Positions 48,477 through 64,000 of a DNA stretch of 64,000 nt are shown piece by piece. Made by a program: the position numbers and the translations under genes. The notes beneath the pieces were generated by a model, which was not told where the DNA came from, searched no databases, and saw only the letters and a program-made list of their open reading frames with translations. Position 1 is the stretch's first letter. Every line of letters starts with the position of its first letter. The stretch spans positions 62,001-126,000 of the forward strand of contig CAJNYU010003364.1 in assembly GCA_905331475.1 (NCBI GenBank), written 5' to 3'. Source of the stretch: Rotaria socialis. Its lineage: Eukaryota; Rotifera; Eurotatoria; Philodinida; Philodinidae.

Positions 48477-49964
48477 GCTTGCAATATCTTGATGATAAAA
48501 AAAAACTGATGCAGAACTATCTCTAACTTACATATGCGATTGATTGAATTGTTCTTTTGTTTTATTGATTACAATTCAAATATTATACAATAAAGGAACA
48601 GAAGAAAATTACTCATGTTATTGAAAATAATGTCTAAAATTTTTGCATCATGAAGAAGTGTAGAAAGCTTCAGAGAGTCACTACATAATAACGAAAGTGT
48701 ATTCAGTGTTCTATCAAATAATAGATAAAATTATGAAAGAGAACATTTTCTTAAGTAGTGTTCAATATAAATGAGTCAGTCAAGCGTATACTCTGCCCAT
48801 TAGATATTGGATTGTACTTAAATTTCTGAAAAAACGTTTTGCTCTATTGTTATATTTACCGATGGAAGTAATATTTGAGAATAGTTACATTCGAAGCTAT
48901 TGGTGGTATAAAATGTGATAAACAGATGCGTAGTATATTTCTGGGCTTGATAGTGATTTTCATATTTGTAAAATTATCATAAAATAGTATTGCAAGTGAT
49001 GTAACTAGAAATAAGATAGCTTCGTAATACTACTTGACAAACATATAGAAATTTACATGGGTTGAAAATATTTTGATGAACAGAAAATGTTCATCAAACA
49101 AAAGTTTAATATGGCTCAGTCAAATAGAAATTTCGGATTTTCACTAAGCATAATTTTGGATGAAATTTCAGTTTCAGCTATGTCGAAACAAAGTTAACGC
49201 TAAAATTTTCACTGGATATGTTACGAATGTGATGGAATTTCAATATTGATCAGAGACAAAAGCAGTCTCAAATTTCGTAGTGATAATTTGACACTAAAAT
49301 TAGAGTAATATTTTCAAAGGAATCTCCAGTTTTCCAATAAATATAGGACTTTAGAGAAACAAGCTTGAAATATAGTCCCATTCTGAAGATAGAAAACAAA
49401 TTGTAGGAAAGATTGTAAATTAGGGTATTTTGAGGTTGCTTGAGCCCTCTTTAGTTTGCATCTAGTTACGTTAGTGCCGGTTGTGTCAAACTGAGAATTA
49501 CCAGTGTTGATTATTCAGAAAAACAATGATGACAAATCAAAAGTACTGCTTAATCAGTAGTAAAATTAAACAAATATTTCCTTTTCTCTCTACAAAGGTT
49601 TTCACAATTAGTAGTAGGCAGCATTCTTCTTAGAACTGATAAGGAACAGTAACTAAAGTTTAGTCGTTATAAGTATCGCCGTTGAACTCTCCATCGAATT
49701 ATAGAACAATACTGCCATCTATCTAAAATATGATCTCTCGTATAGTTTCTAATTAAAAGAAAAAGATTTTTCCAATCTAGAAAAAATTAATCTGACGAAA
49801 TTCTTCAACGGCTCGTCATAAAAAATATCTTTTAAATTTGGAATGATTCCAATCTTCACCAAATTTTATTTCTAACATATTTTTATTTTTTCACAAATCA
49901 ACAAAAGCAATCGTAAATCGTCATTTCATTCTTGTTAATCTTCATTCCTTTCATAGATTTAAAT
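48477..49964. other. AT-rich spacer
   Basis: 1.5 kb between the PLAC8-family gene and the KH gene on the plus strand. No coding signal. The end holds a 3' splice site (TTTCATAG) eight nt before the KH-gene ATG, so part of this stretch may be a 5'-UTR intron or a trans-splicing outron. Confidence 0.5.
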
Positions 49965-52900
49965 ATGAGCAATCAAGAAAAAGAACCATCTGAGGCAACC
50001 GCTATTCCTGACATTCAAACTACGGATGAAAACCAAACATTAACTACAAAGGAAAATGTTGAAACATCAACTGCAAACGAAAAGCTTTCTGTATCAGATA
50101 ATAGCAGTGCGAATGATTTAAATGTTTCGATTGAACCAGTAATAAAACCTCGTCTATCAATGCCTCAAGATATTCGCTATTCAACTGAACAAAGTGTTCG
50201 AGAAAAACTTATAGAAAAGTATAATAACTATCAAGTTTCTGATAAAAATTCTTGCAACATTCGCTTTACAATGGACCATCGACAAAAGAACAATCTTTTG
50301 GGTCGAAATGAAGGTACGAATCTAAAGGCACTAGAAGCTTTTAAATTTGTAGTGTAATGTTTTCTTTATAGAGGAAAATTTAACTTTAAATTCTATTTCG
50401 AAAACATTTAATGTGAATGTACTTGTAAGTGTTTCAAAGTTAATTTTCAATCGATTAGTAAATATTCTTATTTTCTTTCTCAGTCGGGTTATCAAAATCC
50501 TACGAAACATTCATTGAAAATTTTTGGTACAGAAGTCAATGTACGCAAGTGTTCTATTGATATAATGAATCGTATGTTTAAACAAGTAAATCGATCGACA
50601 ATTCAAAGTGAGAGTGAAAACAATGAACAACAAACGACTGCAACTTCTAATGTGAAATCTAATGAAACAGAAGTTTCAGAAGGTATGAATTTTAATCTGC
50701 AAAAGTTTTTTTGAAAATGTATTATCATCTTTTTTTCTCTTGTTAGATCATGAAAAACTAGGTGAGAAATCTGCTGAAAATTCACCATCAGCATTGGTGT
50801 CAACAATTAATCCAGAATCATCTATTACCGAAGAAACAAAGTCTCTAACAGCACCGAACCCAAATAAGGAAAAACTGGATGCTAAAGATGAAAGTAGCGA
50901 ACCAGAAAAATGCAAATTTGTACCACTAGAACGAAAACCTGAATATACATTCATTCTTCTTATAACGGGGCAAGGACAAGAAGTATTGAAAAGTATAGTT
51001 TTTTTTATTCATATTCATATTGATATATTAAATTTTGATTTGATTTATTCTTTATAGAAAATTGGACTTTCTTTGCTGGATCCTTACAGCAACGTTTGAA
51101 TGTTACTGTGACAAATGTAAGAATAATAGATACGAATGATAAATTCTCAAAAACGCCTGAAACGATCAATTAAGTTTTACAAAAATATTAGAATAGGGCC
51201 TCCATTTTTTGTGGGAATCATAAATCTTATGGCTAATCTGTGATAATTATCAGTATGGTATAAAAATCAATTTTTCTGGTCGATAGATATTAATGTCTTT
51301 ATTATAATTTAAAGGAAATCAGCCTGAACAAATTACTTAATTGAACAGTCATATTCTATCTGCTTGACAATAGATTTTATTTAGATTTTGCATATGCACA
51401 ATTAAAATAACAGTACTATCCTATGTCTTTTACTATGAACTATTGTTTGAGTTCATTAATACAAAATATTTCTTTGATGAACCTCGAAATGATTTAATCT
51501 ATAATAGACTTATTGACTATAGAATAAGATAAACTAACTAATTCTGATCATTGATTTTTTTCTTGTAGCCTTTTAAATTACCTAAATTTGGTGATAAACA
51601 ATGGCAAAATGAACTTTCTATTACTGGTGAACTATATGAAAATATAGTCGACGCTGCTCTACAAATCACTGCGTTCATTAATGATGTTCTTGGCATACCC
51701 ATTCAACCATACAAAGGTAAAAACGATTCAATTTCAAGAACAAAATAAAACAAACATATTATTTTAATAGATGAAGAACAAATGATGAGTAATAATAATA
51801 ATTATTATCAACAACGTACAAAAACTAATAACAGTAACAATGACTATCAGCAACAACAACGTCGACAGGAACATAATAATGGTTATCGTCAATCACCACC
51901 TCAATATCAAGGTCAACCATCACCATATAATAATCAGCATGAACGAACTATTTTCAATCGTGGCCGTAACGGTACATTTGAACAAATTATTCTGATACGA
52001 AGTAATTGTGCTGCACGTATTGTCGGTAAGTTAGACAATTTTTATTTTCAACATTTATTATAGTTCTTATATTTCAAGGTACACGAGGCTCTAATTTAAG
52101 ACGTATTCAAACAAAATGTCATTTACGTGATATTGTTGTTGCACGTCATCCAAGCGAAAATGGTTATGTTGAATGTACATTATCTGCCTATCAAACACGT
52201 AATCTTAATTTTGCTATTGATACAATACGTAGCTACTTAAGAAATGAAGATGATCAAGCTGTACAAGTACTTGATTCTCATTTTGTTGATACTGCATTAC
52301 AATCATCACCATATCAAAATTCACCATATAATGATCAAACACAACAAAATCTCGAACATGGTAATCAACATGTTTTTTCAAATAGTCGTTATCAACAACA
52401 GCAACAATCGTCATCATTTACGGCAACATCTGATTTATCTCAGAAAAATAAAGAATTAGGTAAGCGTATCTATTGGAAAACTCATTTTAAAAATTATCGA
52501 TTATCTTAAGGTTTCATGACACGACCTTTACATCTTGATAATGGTGCAAAATTACCTCAGCCATCATATAATTTTCAAAATACTCCATCGTTCGATTTCA
52601 CTCATCGGCCAACATCAGCTTCACGTAAAACAGATAAACGTCCAGGCGAAGTTAATGATTTTAACAATACAAATACTGTTCAAACTCGTTCATCGACTGC
52701 TTCTCAATGTCAACAACATGGTGGTTCATCGTCATCAAATTCTTCATCATCATCGCCACGACATAAATCGAAACGAACATGTCCAGAAACAAAAGAAATC
52801 GATTGTACAACAGATGATGGTTTTTGGGTACAAAAACAATATTATCATGCATTAGACGATGCATCCAAAGAGCTATTTGATTCATTACTTGATAAATTAG

Positions 52901-53230
52901 AAAAAATTCGTATATCTTCTGAAGAAAATGCAGTTAGAAAACAGCAACGCCTTGTTGGACGAAATAGATCAAATAAATCACGAGTTTTTACAACATCAAT
53001 TTCATCAATAACACAATCAAATGATGATATAGATACAAATATTAAGTCAACACAAGATGATAAGGTTAGTTTAGTATTAAAAAACAAAACAATAAAGTAA
53101 ATCTGAATTATTATTCTATATTAAATAGACTGAAGAATCAACGAATGTCGATGAACAACAAGAGACCAAAGATTCAACCTCTAACGAACTTGAAACAACT
53201 GCAGTTTCTGTTGCTGTTGATCAAAAATAA
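49965..53230 (+). CDS. Three-KH-domain RNA-binding protein, family unassigned (10 exons)
   Basis: Predicted RNA-binding protein of 479 aa. Exons: 49965-50313, 50372-50424, 50484-50682, 50747-50992, 51058-51116, 51569-51716, 51771-52025, 52079-52459, 52511-53064, 53129-53230; phases agree. Three KH-like units: KH1 (FTMDHRQKNNLLGRNE, then NVNVLSGYQNPTKHSLKIFG), KH2 (YTFILLITGQGQEVLKK, then LNVTVTNPFKLPKFG) and KH3 (FEQIILIRSNCAARIVGTRG, then SNLRRIQ). Only KH3 keeps a regular GxxG loop (GTRG); KH1 reads GRNE and KH2 has no clear loop, so RNA contact may rest on KH3. Gln/Asn-rich linkers follow, then a Ser-rich tail and a short conserved-looking segment WVQKQYYHALDDASKELFD. KH arrays with degenerate loops occur in Bicaudal-C/GLD-3 relatives, but I cannot assign it there. 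It lies 1 kb upstream of another KH gene. Confidence 0.8.
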
Positions 53231-54274
53231 ACCGTATGAGATAAACAAAAGAAAATTATTTAACGTCAGATATAAACAGAATCTATTATTATTTTTTTCG
53301 TCTTTGTCAATTTTCTTTTCGTCTGTGCAATAACTAAATTTCTTCTTCTTTTTTTTTGTGTGTGACAAGTACATCGATATTTTTGTTGTATTAGAACGAT
53401 TCATAGAATTATCAATTGATGAAATTGTTCGATATTTTTCTCTGTCTGTTTCTTTCTTTCTGTTGTTATGAGAGTTAATGAGAAATATTGAGTAAGAAAG
53501 ACCGGTTTATTAAGATTTAAACAGATCTAATATAGAATGGTGATTGTTAATTAAGATCGTTAGACTTTAGTTTATTTTTTTTATCGTATTTCGATCTATC
53601 TTCTTTAAAGTAAAAGAAAACGAGAAAAATTTAAATCTCACTATATCTTTCGTCTTGTCATAAGGAACATTTTAAAATTCACTCTAAAATTAAACGGATC
53701 TTTAGAGTTGATTGTGTTCTCTTTTTCTTTTTCATCTATTACATGTTATAATATATATTTTTGTTTGTTGTTGTTGCTGTTGTTGTTTGATAAAAGAAGA
53801 GATGATCTAATCATAAACGAAATGTTTTTAACTAATGTCTGAGATATTAAAAAAAAATACCGCAAAAGTAGTGGAATCATAAAAATAAAATTTCCCTTTC
53901 ATTCATACACATAAATTTGAATGGTCAAACCAATGGAATTTCAATTTCCAATAGTAGCCTCAAAATGATTTTATATTTTTAGGAAGATATTTCTTTTTAT
54001 TATCATTATCTAGAATGCACCGATAGATAGTTGCCGTTCGAAGATGAAAAGTGTTAATTGAAGAAGAATTTGATTGCATCTAGATACATAAAATTCTACG
54101 ATTCAAAACGGGAAAAGTAACTTGTTTCTGGTCGTGTGCACCATTCTGACAAAGAAACTCGTGTTTATTTGACTGTTGCTATTCCATTGCATCTTAAATC
54201 AATATTAAATGAAACTTTTATACATGAATATTCTAGATATAAAAAGTGATACTGATCATTAACAAATTAGAACC
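53231..54274. other. Spacer between the two KH genes
   Basis: 1 kb of AT-rich sequence holding the 3' UTR of the KH gene and the start region of the DDX43-like gene. An AG (AACAAATTAG) lies four nt before the DDX43 ATG. No other feature seen. Confidence 0.5.
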
Positions 54275-58301
<4,027 letters not shown>

Positions 58302-60275
58302 AGAAAGTTCTTTTCTTATTCTTCCAATTACTTTTTCGTTTGGGGTGCGTCAGATATCATAATCCAAGATTTTTGTTTGCCTTCATATTTTCCCTTACAA
58401 ATCAATCGTAACAAAAAAAAATAAGATTAAGAACAAAAAGAATAATTATAATTCACTGTTTTCTTTCTCCTTGTTCCATATTTGAATATCGTGTTGAACA
58501 GTTAAGAAAGCGTACCAGTGATCATATCTATTTGTTTTTGTCGTTATACGACTTTCATCAGTATTGTTTTTTGTTGTTTTGTATTTCTTCTCGTTTTGTT
58601 TTTCGGTTTTCTTTTTGAATACAAACTTTGATTAAATAACCATATTCTTTGATTATGAAAAAAAAAAGAAATCTTTTTCTATGAGCATAACTATGCAATT
58701 GTTTTTATGTCATCAATAGTAAATTGATAATCTAGTCTTATTGGATTTTGTCAATGCAATGAAATATATTCACTTTCGTATCGATGAGGATGTGAAGTTT
58801 TTTCTTCTCAGCCTTATTCATATTTAATATTGTGTGGCTAGGTTGTATGTGTTTATTTACTTATGAGTTTGCCTTGAACATTGCTTTTCGACCAATAACA
58901 ACCAGCTATGTTCATATTTTGACACTATCACTACCAAGAGAGTCAAAGAAATTCGTAGGAAACACTAGTTGCCAAAACTGAACATATCAAGATAGCAGCT
59001 GGCGGCGTTGGAGTGATTGAAAAGTCGAATAAAATAATTTTATTTAAGATACTATGAGAATAGATATAAAAGAGTTTATTCAACAAGAGGCAGGTCGGAA
59101 CTATGACAAGGTTTGCGAATCCATTAATAATAAAGTTTGTACGAGTCCGACAACTATGAATTGAATCGACTTTTGAAATGCAGTCATACTCTTGAGACGT
59201 ATATATTTTTTAAGCTGTAAAAATATTCACCTTGCAATACAATTGGCAACATGAAATTTATCATTGGTTTTAATGCACGAATTCCGGGCTAAAAGGAGTA
59301 TCACAATAGCTCATAATCGATAATTTAAGAAATAAATAATATTACTTTACACAGAAAAACGATTATAGTGCATCCAGAAAGATTTATAACTTTATTATTG
59401 CTTAAACTTTATTTTAAAGTATGTTATCAGATTAGATACAGATCGTATTGAAAGCTAGCGATTGAAAATAACATGTTTATAAGGATTAAAAAATGATGCG
59501 AATATATAATAGTGACTCAAGTTACAAAGATAACGCAAGTATTTTAATTTTCTAGTCAACGCTAAGCGTAGAAAAAACAATTACATAGATGTACCACAAA
59601 ACTGAAGTGTCCAAAAAAGAAGACGATCATTCCTATTTAAAATCCAAATATTACTCTAAAAAATTACTTTTCGATAATATGATTTGACAAAAGCACAAAA
59701 CTTTGAATAAGACGAAGGATCACGAATGTTTTTCAAAACTTTCTCTATGGAATTATAGACATCGTCAATTAAATGAGAAAACAATGGAATTATAAAACCT
59801 CTGAAATGCGACCGATGCGCTTTCTATCATCACTGCAAATAATTACAAGAAAACCAAAGGAATTGTAACCTTATTTGATTTCATTCAAAACTTTATGTTC
59901 TTAGGGCTGTTTTTATAGAAAGACCATTATCATTCACCGTTCTAGGGTCTGAATATTAAAGTGAACGTGTTGTTTAAGAGACCTTGCTCGAAAGTCATCA
60001 CCTAAGAAAATATGTATTTGTATTTTGAGTTAGATATTTGATATTGTAGTAAAAATAGCTTGAACTTTGAATACTGACAAAAAAAGTATAAATTAATAAA
60101 AATTAGCGACAACTACATCGTATTCGTTATATTTAGTGATTATCAGTAACCAATCAAATCTATCAAGGATCACTTTTAAGAGAATTGAATAATTGTTTCA
60201 AAATAATAACGTGTTAATTAGGAATTAAATGAAAGAGAAGAGGAGAAGAACATACTTAATTATTCCTATCTAATA
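58302..60275. other. AT-rich spacer
   Basis: 2 kb between the DDX43-like gene and the acidic orphan gene, both on the plus strand. No coding or RNA gene signal recognised. The first few hundred bases, T-rich, are probably 3' UTR. Confidence 0.55.
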
Positions 60276-61453
60276 ATGGTAACTGGGACTGAAAATCTGT
60301 TTATTGATACAACAGTCAACTCAACAAATAGATTTCTTGTAAATTCAGAAGCTCATACATCACTTCGACTTCTTCATCGACGCTCATCAGACGAGGATGA
60401 GCCTGATGAAGAAGAAGAAGATGAAATACTAGTTATAGAAAATGACGAAGAAGAGGAGCCAGATGAAGACGTGGAAGAAACCGAAGAAGAAAATGGTGAT
60501 GACAATCTAGTTCCAAAACTCAATATTGGTCAGTTAAAAGACTCAAAATCTCCATCAAAACTCTCTTCATTTCCATCATGTCCTTTTACTGGTGGTTGGG
60601 GACGTGGTTCGCGGCCGATATCTATCGTAAGAAAAAATTATTGATAATTTCCATCGTAGGTTAAAGTTTTTCGATTTCAGAGCCCTCAAAGTTCATCATG
60701 TCCTACTCTTGGCTATGAAAATGTAAATGCTTTTGATCAACATAAATCTGAAACTTCAATATCGAAGCATACCAATGGCAACGACCAACAACAAGTAACA
60801 AAAAACATGACAACTATTACACATGCAATTAATGGGGATTATTATCATCATTGTATTCCCGTAAATATTTCTTCATTATTTTTTTCGGTTTTCGATATTA
60901 AAAAAATGAATTTCCTATATAGAAGGGACCTTTCGATGAAGTAATTGATTTTTCATTTAATGCCAGTACAACAAAAATAGTTTTTGACAATGAAGATGGC
61001 TATAATAAAGCTACTGACGCTCTTAAGAAGAATGCAATTCAACATGAAGCTACTCGAAATTATTCTGATATATGGCCATTTTGTTTAAATTCTCGAACGA
61101 TACGATTTTTTCGTCTTGCTGAACTTGAATCTCAAAGATTAAATAATGATAATTTAAAACAACTAATAATACCATTGACACGTATATCACCGTCTGATTT
61201 ATTAGCTTATGGTAGTCAATATTGGTTCGCATTTGAACGACGTCCAACTTTTAACGAAGAAAAATTTAATATTGACATAGAATCAATCAAAACTCAATCT
61301 GAATCTATGACAAATAATACAATATTAGGTCGAATTAAATTTTTCCGTGGTGTTCATGTTAAATTATCGTATGGTGCATTAACTTCAATGAATCAATATT
61401 ATTATCATCCGGAATATTGTTTTACAAAAAGAACTGAATGGACGGTAAAATAG
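60276..61453 (+). CDS. Acidic orphan protein (3 exons)
   Basis: 353-aa protein from exons 60276-60626, 60681-60860 and 60923-61453, all phase 0. I do not recognise the family. Residues about 35-75 are strongly acidic (runs of Glu and Asp). Two Ser/Pro-rich segments follow (SPSKLSSFPSCPFTGGWGRG and SPQSSSCPTLGYENVNAFDQ). The third exon encodes a compact 176-residue region with conserved-looking aromatic and charged residues (FDEVIDFSF, DIWPFCLNSRTIRFFRL, ISPSDLLAYGSQYWFAFERR) that reads like a folded domain. The end is uncertain: GTAAAA directly before the stop could be a donor, and an acceptor at about 61499 would replace the last two residues with a short alternative tail. No signal peptide or membrane segment. 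Function unknown. Confidence 0.7.
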
Positions 61454-64000
61454 TTTTTGTTTATTTGATAATAGCTTGTTATTCTACGAATTGCAATCAG
61501 AAAATCATCATGAATGAGGTGTAATAATTTGATAGGATATTTCTATACGATAAAGTTTACAAAAGATAAGGAAATATTTAAAAAAAACATCTTTCTACCC
61601 ATCATTGTCTAGTAAAATTAGAACTGCTTTGAAGATAAAATCGAAAATCATTGGCTTTCCATTGTTTCTCAATAAATTACGTCCTTGTGCGTTGCTATGG
61701 AGATATGAGTGACTCATATACTCCTTTATTTTTATTCTTTTCTAATTAGAAAGTAGAACTTCTAAGGATTATTTTTAAAAGACTCATTCGAGCGAATCAT
61801 TTATTTATATTTGTTACAGGTGACATACGAACTACATTCATAGTTTTCGTTTGTTTTTGGTTAGCGGGGGAAAGATTTGAAAGAGAACGTCTCCCAAAGC
61901 GAAAGAGAAACAGTTTTGCATTGTTTGTTTTTCAGGAAAAACTATATTATTAGTTAGAATTTGTAAGGGTTTCTTATTCAATTAAGAAAATGTTTTTTTG
62001 CTGCTTTCTTGTAAATAAATATGTGGAAAAAAGATAAACGAGAAAAAATTTGTTTTTCTAGTCGTAACTTTTTACATTCATAGCTTCCAATTTCAAAGTT
62101 AATGTCCTTGGGGAAAATTATTTCATGGTTTGCCTATCACTCATCATCGCTATCGTCATAATTGTTTTGAATGTATATATTGATATTGCGAGCTTTTGCT
62201 CTCCTGGATGCATGAAAAAGTTTTCAACAATATCATCTAAATGAAAATAGATCAATGTAAAAAATAGTTCGAACTTAAAGAGAAAATAAATTGATATGAA
62301 AGAGAATATAAATTAATAGAAAAGAGAAAATAGTTTGAACCTAAAGTGAAAATAGATCCATATAAAAGAGAAAATAAATTGGTATAAAGGAGAAACTAGA
62401 TGATTGCCTTTGGTAGGCTTTATCCAGCCTACAAATACATTAAAATCGTGTACAAAGTCGAAAAGAAAATTTCCAGGGAGAAAGCTATAACGCAAAAAAA
62501 AATTTGAGCGCGGGTGGGGTGGGGTAATTCTCCGGTCATCATAAACTATGAACCACATAACTATATATATATATATACATCACTAAGGGCATCTGACACT
62601 ACATAATATTTATTTCGAATCGTTCGTTGCATTGGACACTGTCAAATTGACAGTGTATCATTATAACAAAGAACCGAACCGAATCAGTTTCAAAAGCTAC
62701 AAAACGAGCCGATCGATTCTGTTCGGTTTACAAATTGAGTCGAGACCATTCTTAGTCTAAGCAACATCATAAAATTCTATATTGTTTAATTATTTCTGAC
62801 TTTCTATTATGTAATCGTAATTTTAATGAAAACTATTCACATCAGATGTAGACTGGTAAGAAAACCTGTCACTTGTACAATAAAGTCCATACCTTATTGA
62901 TGAATTCGAGCAAGAACTATTCACAATGGATTCCATCCGAGAGAAAACTTGCAAGATGAAAAGAAATGGAAGATATCAATTTAGTCAACAAACATGTAAC
63001 TATGAAGGTATCTTTCATAACCATTCTTTCAAGGTAAACTCTATCGACATACAACTAGTGCTAGTATTTCGAAACTTCTGATAATATGTCGAATGTAGCA
63101 TATCAATTGTTAGAAAGACAAAACTTGATTTGCTTGATAATTTCGAATGCTATCCTGTTGCATATCAGCCGAGTAGTGCTTCAATATTGTATTGATCATT
63201 GCAAAGCATTCATACTATTTTTTCAAGTGTTTTCAAAACGGAAACGTTATATAAATTGTGGAATGACATTTAGACTCGTTCGTATATGAATTGAGAAAGC
63301 TTTCTCATAATTCTACTAAGATATAACAATGTTACGTTGACTAATTTAACTCTATCCAATGCATGTACGAGCAACATCATTCGTTTACGACGTCATTTTC
63401 CAAAGTAAAACTGTTGATAGTATATCTAGGGTCAGATCTTTTTATTTTAGCTCATATTCATCTAATAGATATATATTGCATTACCGTAGATATTTCTGAA
63501 AATCATAGTTCCGAAGAGCTATTATTTGTCAATCTAGCATGTATAATTTGATCTAAAAACGTCATAAGTTTTCTTTCATTGAATTTCGTTTGTTGATGCT
63601 GCAAGTTAAGGAGTATTGTTGAAAATTTGAGAATCTATTTAGCAAGAAACTCTTCAGATGAAGAGGATCTATTTGTCGGGTTTGACAAAAAATAAAGTGT
63701 GTTTATTCTTATCGAAATAAGAGCGATTTTGAGATAAAAAAATCTTTGTAGAACTGAACTTATATTTCCCTAAACTAATTCAAAAAGCTATAAGTCATTG
63801 TTGAGCACTACCTAATAATAGCAGAACAAGAAATTTCAATCTAGAATAAGAATGAATCCTCGAAAAATCAACTAACTTTTGGTAACTAATCTTTGCAATC
63901 TAATCTTGCGAGAAAATCAAGTACTCTACAAATATTATAATCTTAGAGAATTATTAACAATTTATTGCTTGTATGAATTATCATTGTATACTTACTGAGG
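61454..64000. other. AT-rich spacer to window end
   Basis: 2.5 kb without a supported gene. Short open frames have no motif. Contains an imperfect tandem repeat at about 62268-62397 and a short perfect hairpin at 62636-62656. Confidence 0.5.
62268..62397. repeat. Imperfect tandem repeat, units of about 65 bp
   Basis: Two copies of a block beginning AAAATAGTTCGAACTTAAAG and AAAATAGTTTGAACCTAAAG, each made of smaller A-rich subunits such as AGAGAAAATAAATTGATAT and AGAGAAAATAAATTGGTAT. Confidence 0.6.

Noticed and set aside
52214..52885. His/Met-rich frames overlapping the KH gene
   Set aside because: Shadow frames of the CAT/CAA-rich coding sequence of the KH gene.

Overview
This is an AT-rich (roughly 70% A+T) animal nuclear window with many short GT-AG introns (most 45-70 nt, a few of 0.5-8 kb). 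Most genes run as mosaics of small exons, so long open frames are rare and I built the gene models exon by exon from splice sites, reading phase and protein-family conservation. Gene content (retromer, complex I, MRP transporter, ubiquitin E2, N4BP2, clock-type bHLH-PAS, DDX43) is metazoan. Tiny introns, extreme AT bias, Asn/Ser/Thr-rich tracts, hAT-type MITEs and 3' splice sites just before start codons (as if for spliced-leader trans-splicing) fit a spiralian invertebrate. A bdelloid rotifer is my best guess, but this is inference.

Layout: all genes found from 1.4 to 44.3 kb lie on the minus strand: VPS26, NDUFS6, a Di-Ras small GTPase (possibly with a distant first exon at 16.7 kb), an intronless 8-TM orphan, a full-length ABCC/MRP transporter of about 31 exons, UBE2K, a very long N4BP2-like protein, and a compact BMAL/cycle-like bHLH-PAS factor. 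A divergent 2.4-kb spacer follows. The four genes found from 46.7 to 61.5 kb are on the plus strand: a PLAC8-family protein, a three-KH RNA-binding protein, a DDX43-type KH/DEAD helicase, and an acidic orphan. The remaining DNA is AT-rich spacer with microsatellites and two MITE-like insertions, both inside introns.

The genes do not form one pathway. They are mostly housekeeping or regulatory genes, with two RNA-binding KH genes in tandem. The most notable signals are: two tandem 311-nt exons of equal phase in the MRP gene, each encoding the same TMD2 segment and unable to be used together without a frameshift (a mutually exclusive exon cassette); an NDUFS6 with two of its four zinc ligands changed to Ser; a Di-Ras with an altered G4 motif; an N4BP2 Smr domain with degraded catalytic motifs; micro-exons carrying exactly the DEAD box and the P-loop; and a hAT-like MITE with a perfect 8-bp target duplication that contains a suspect poly-G/N/poly-C assembly join.
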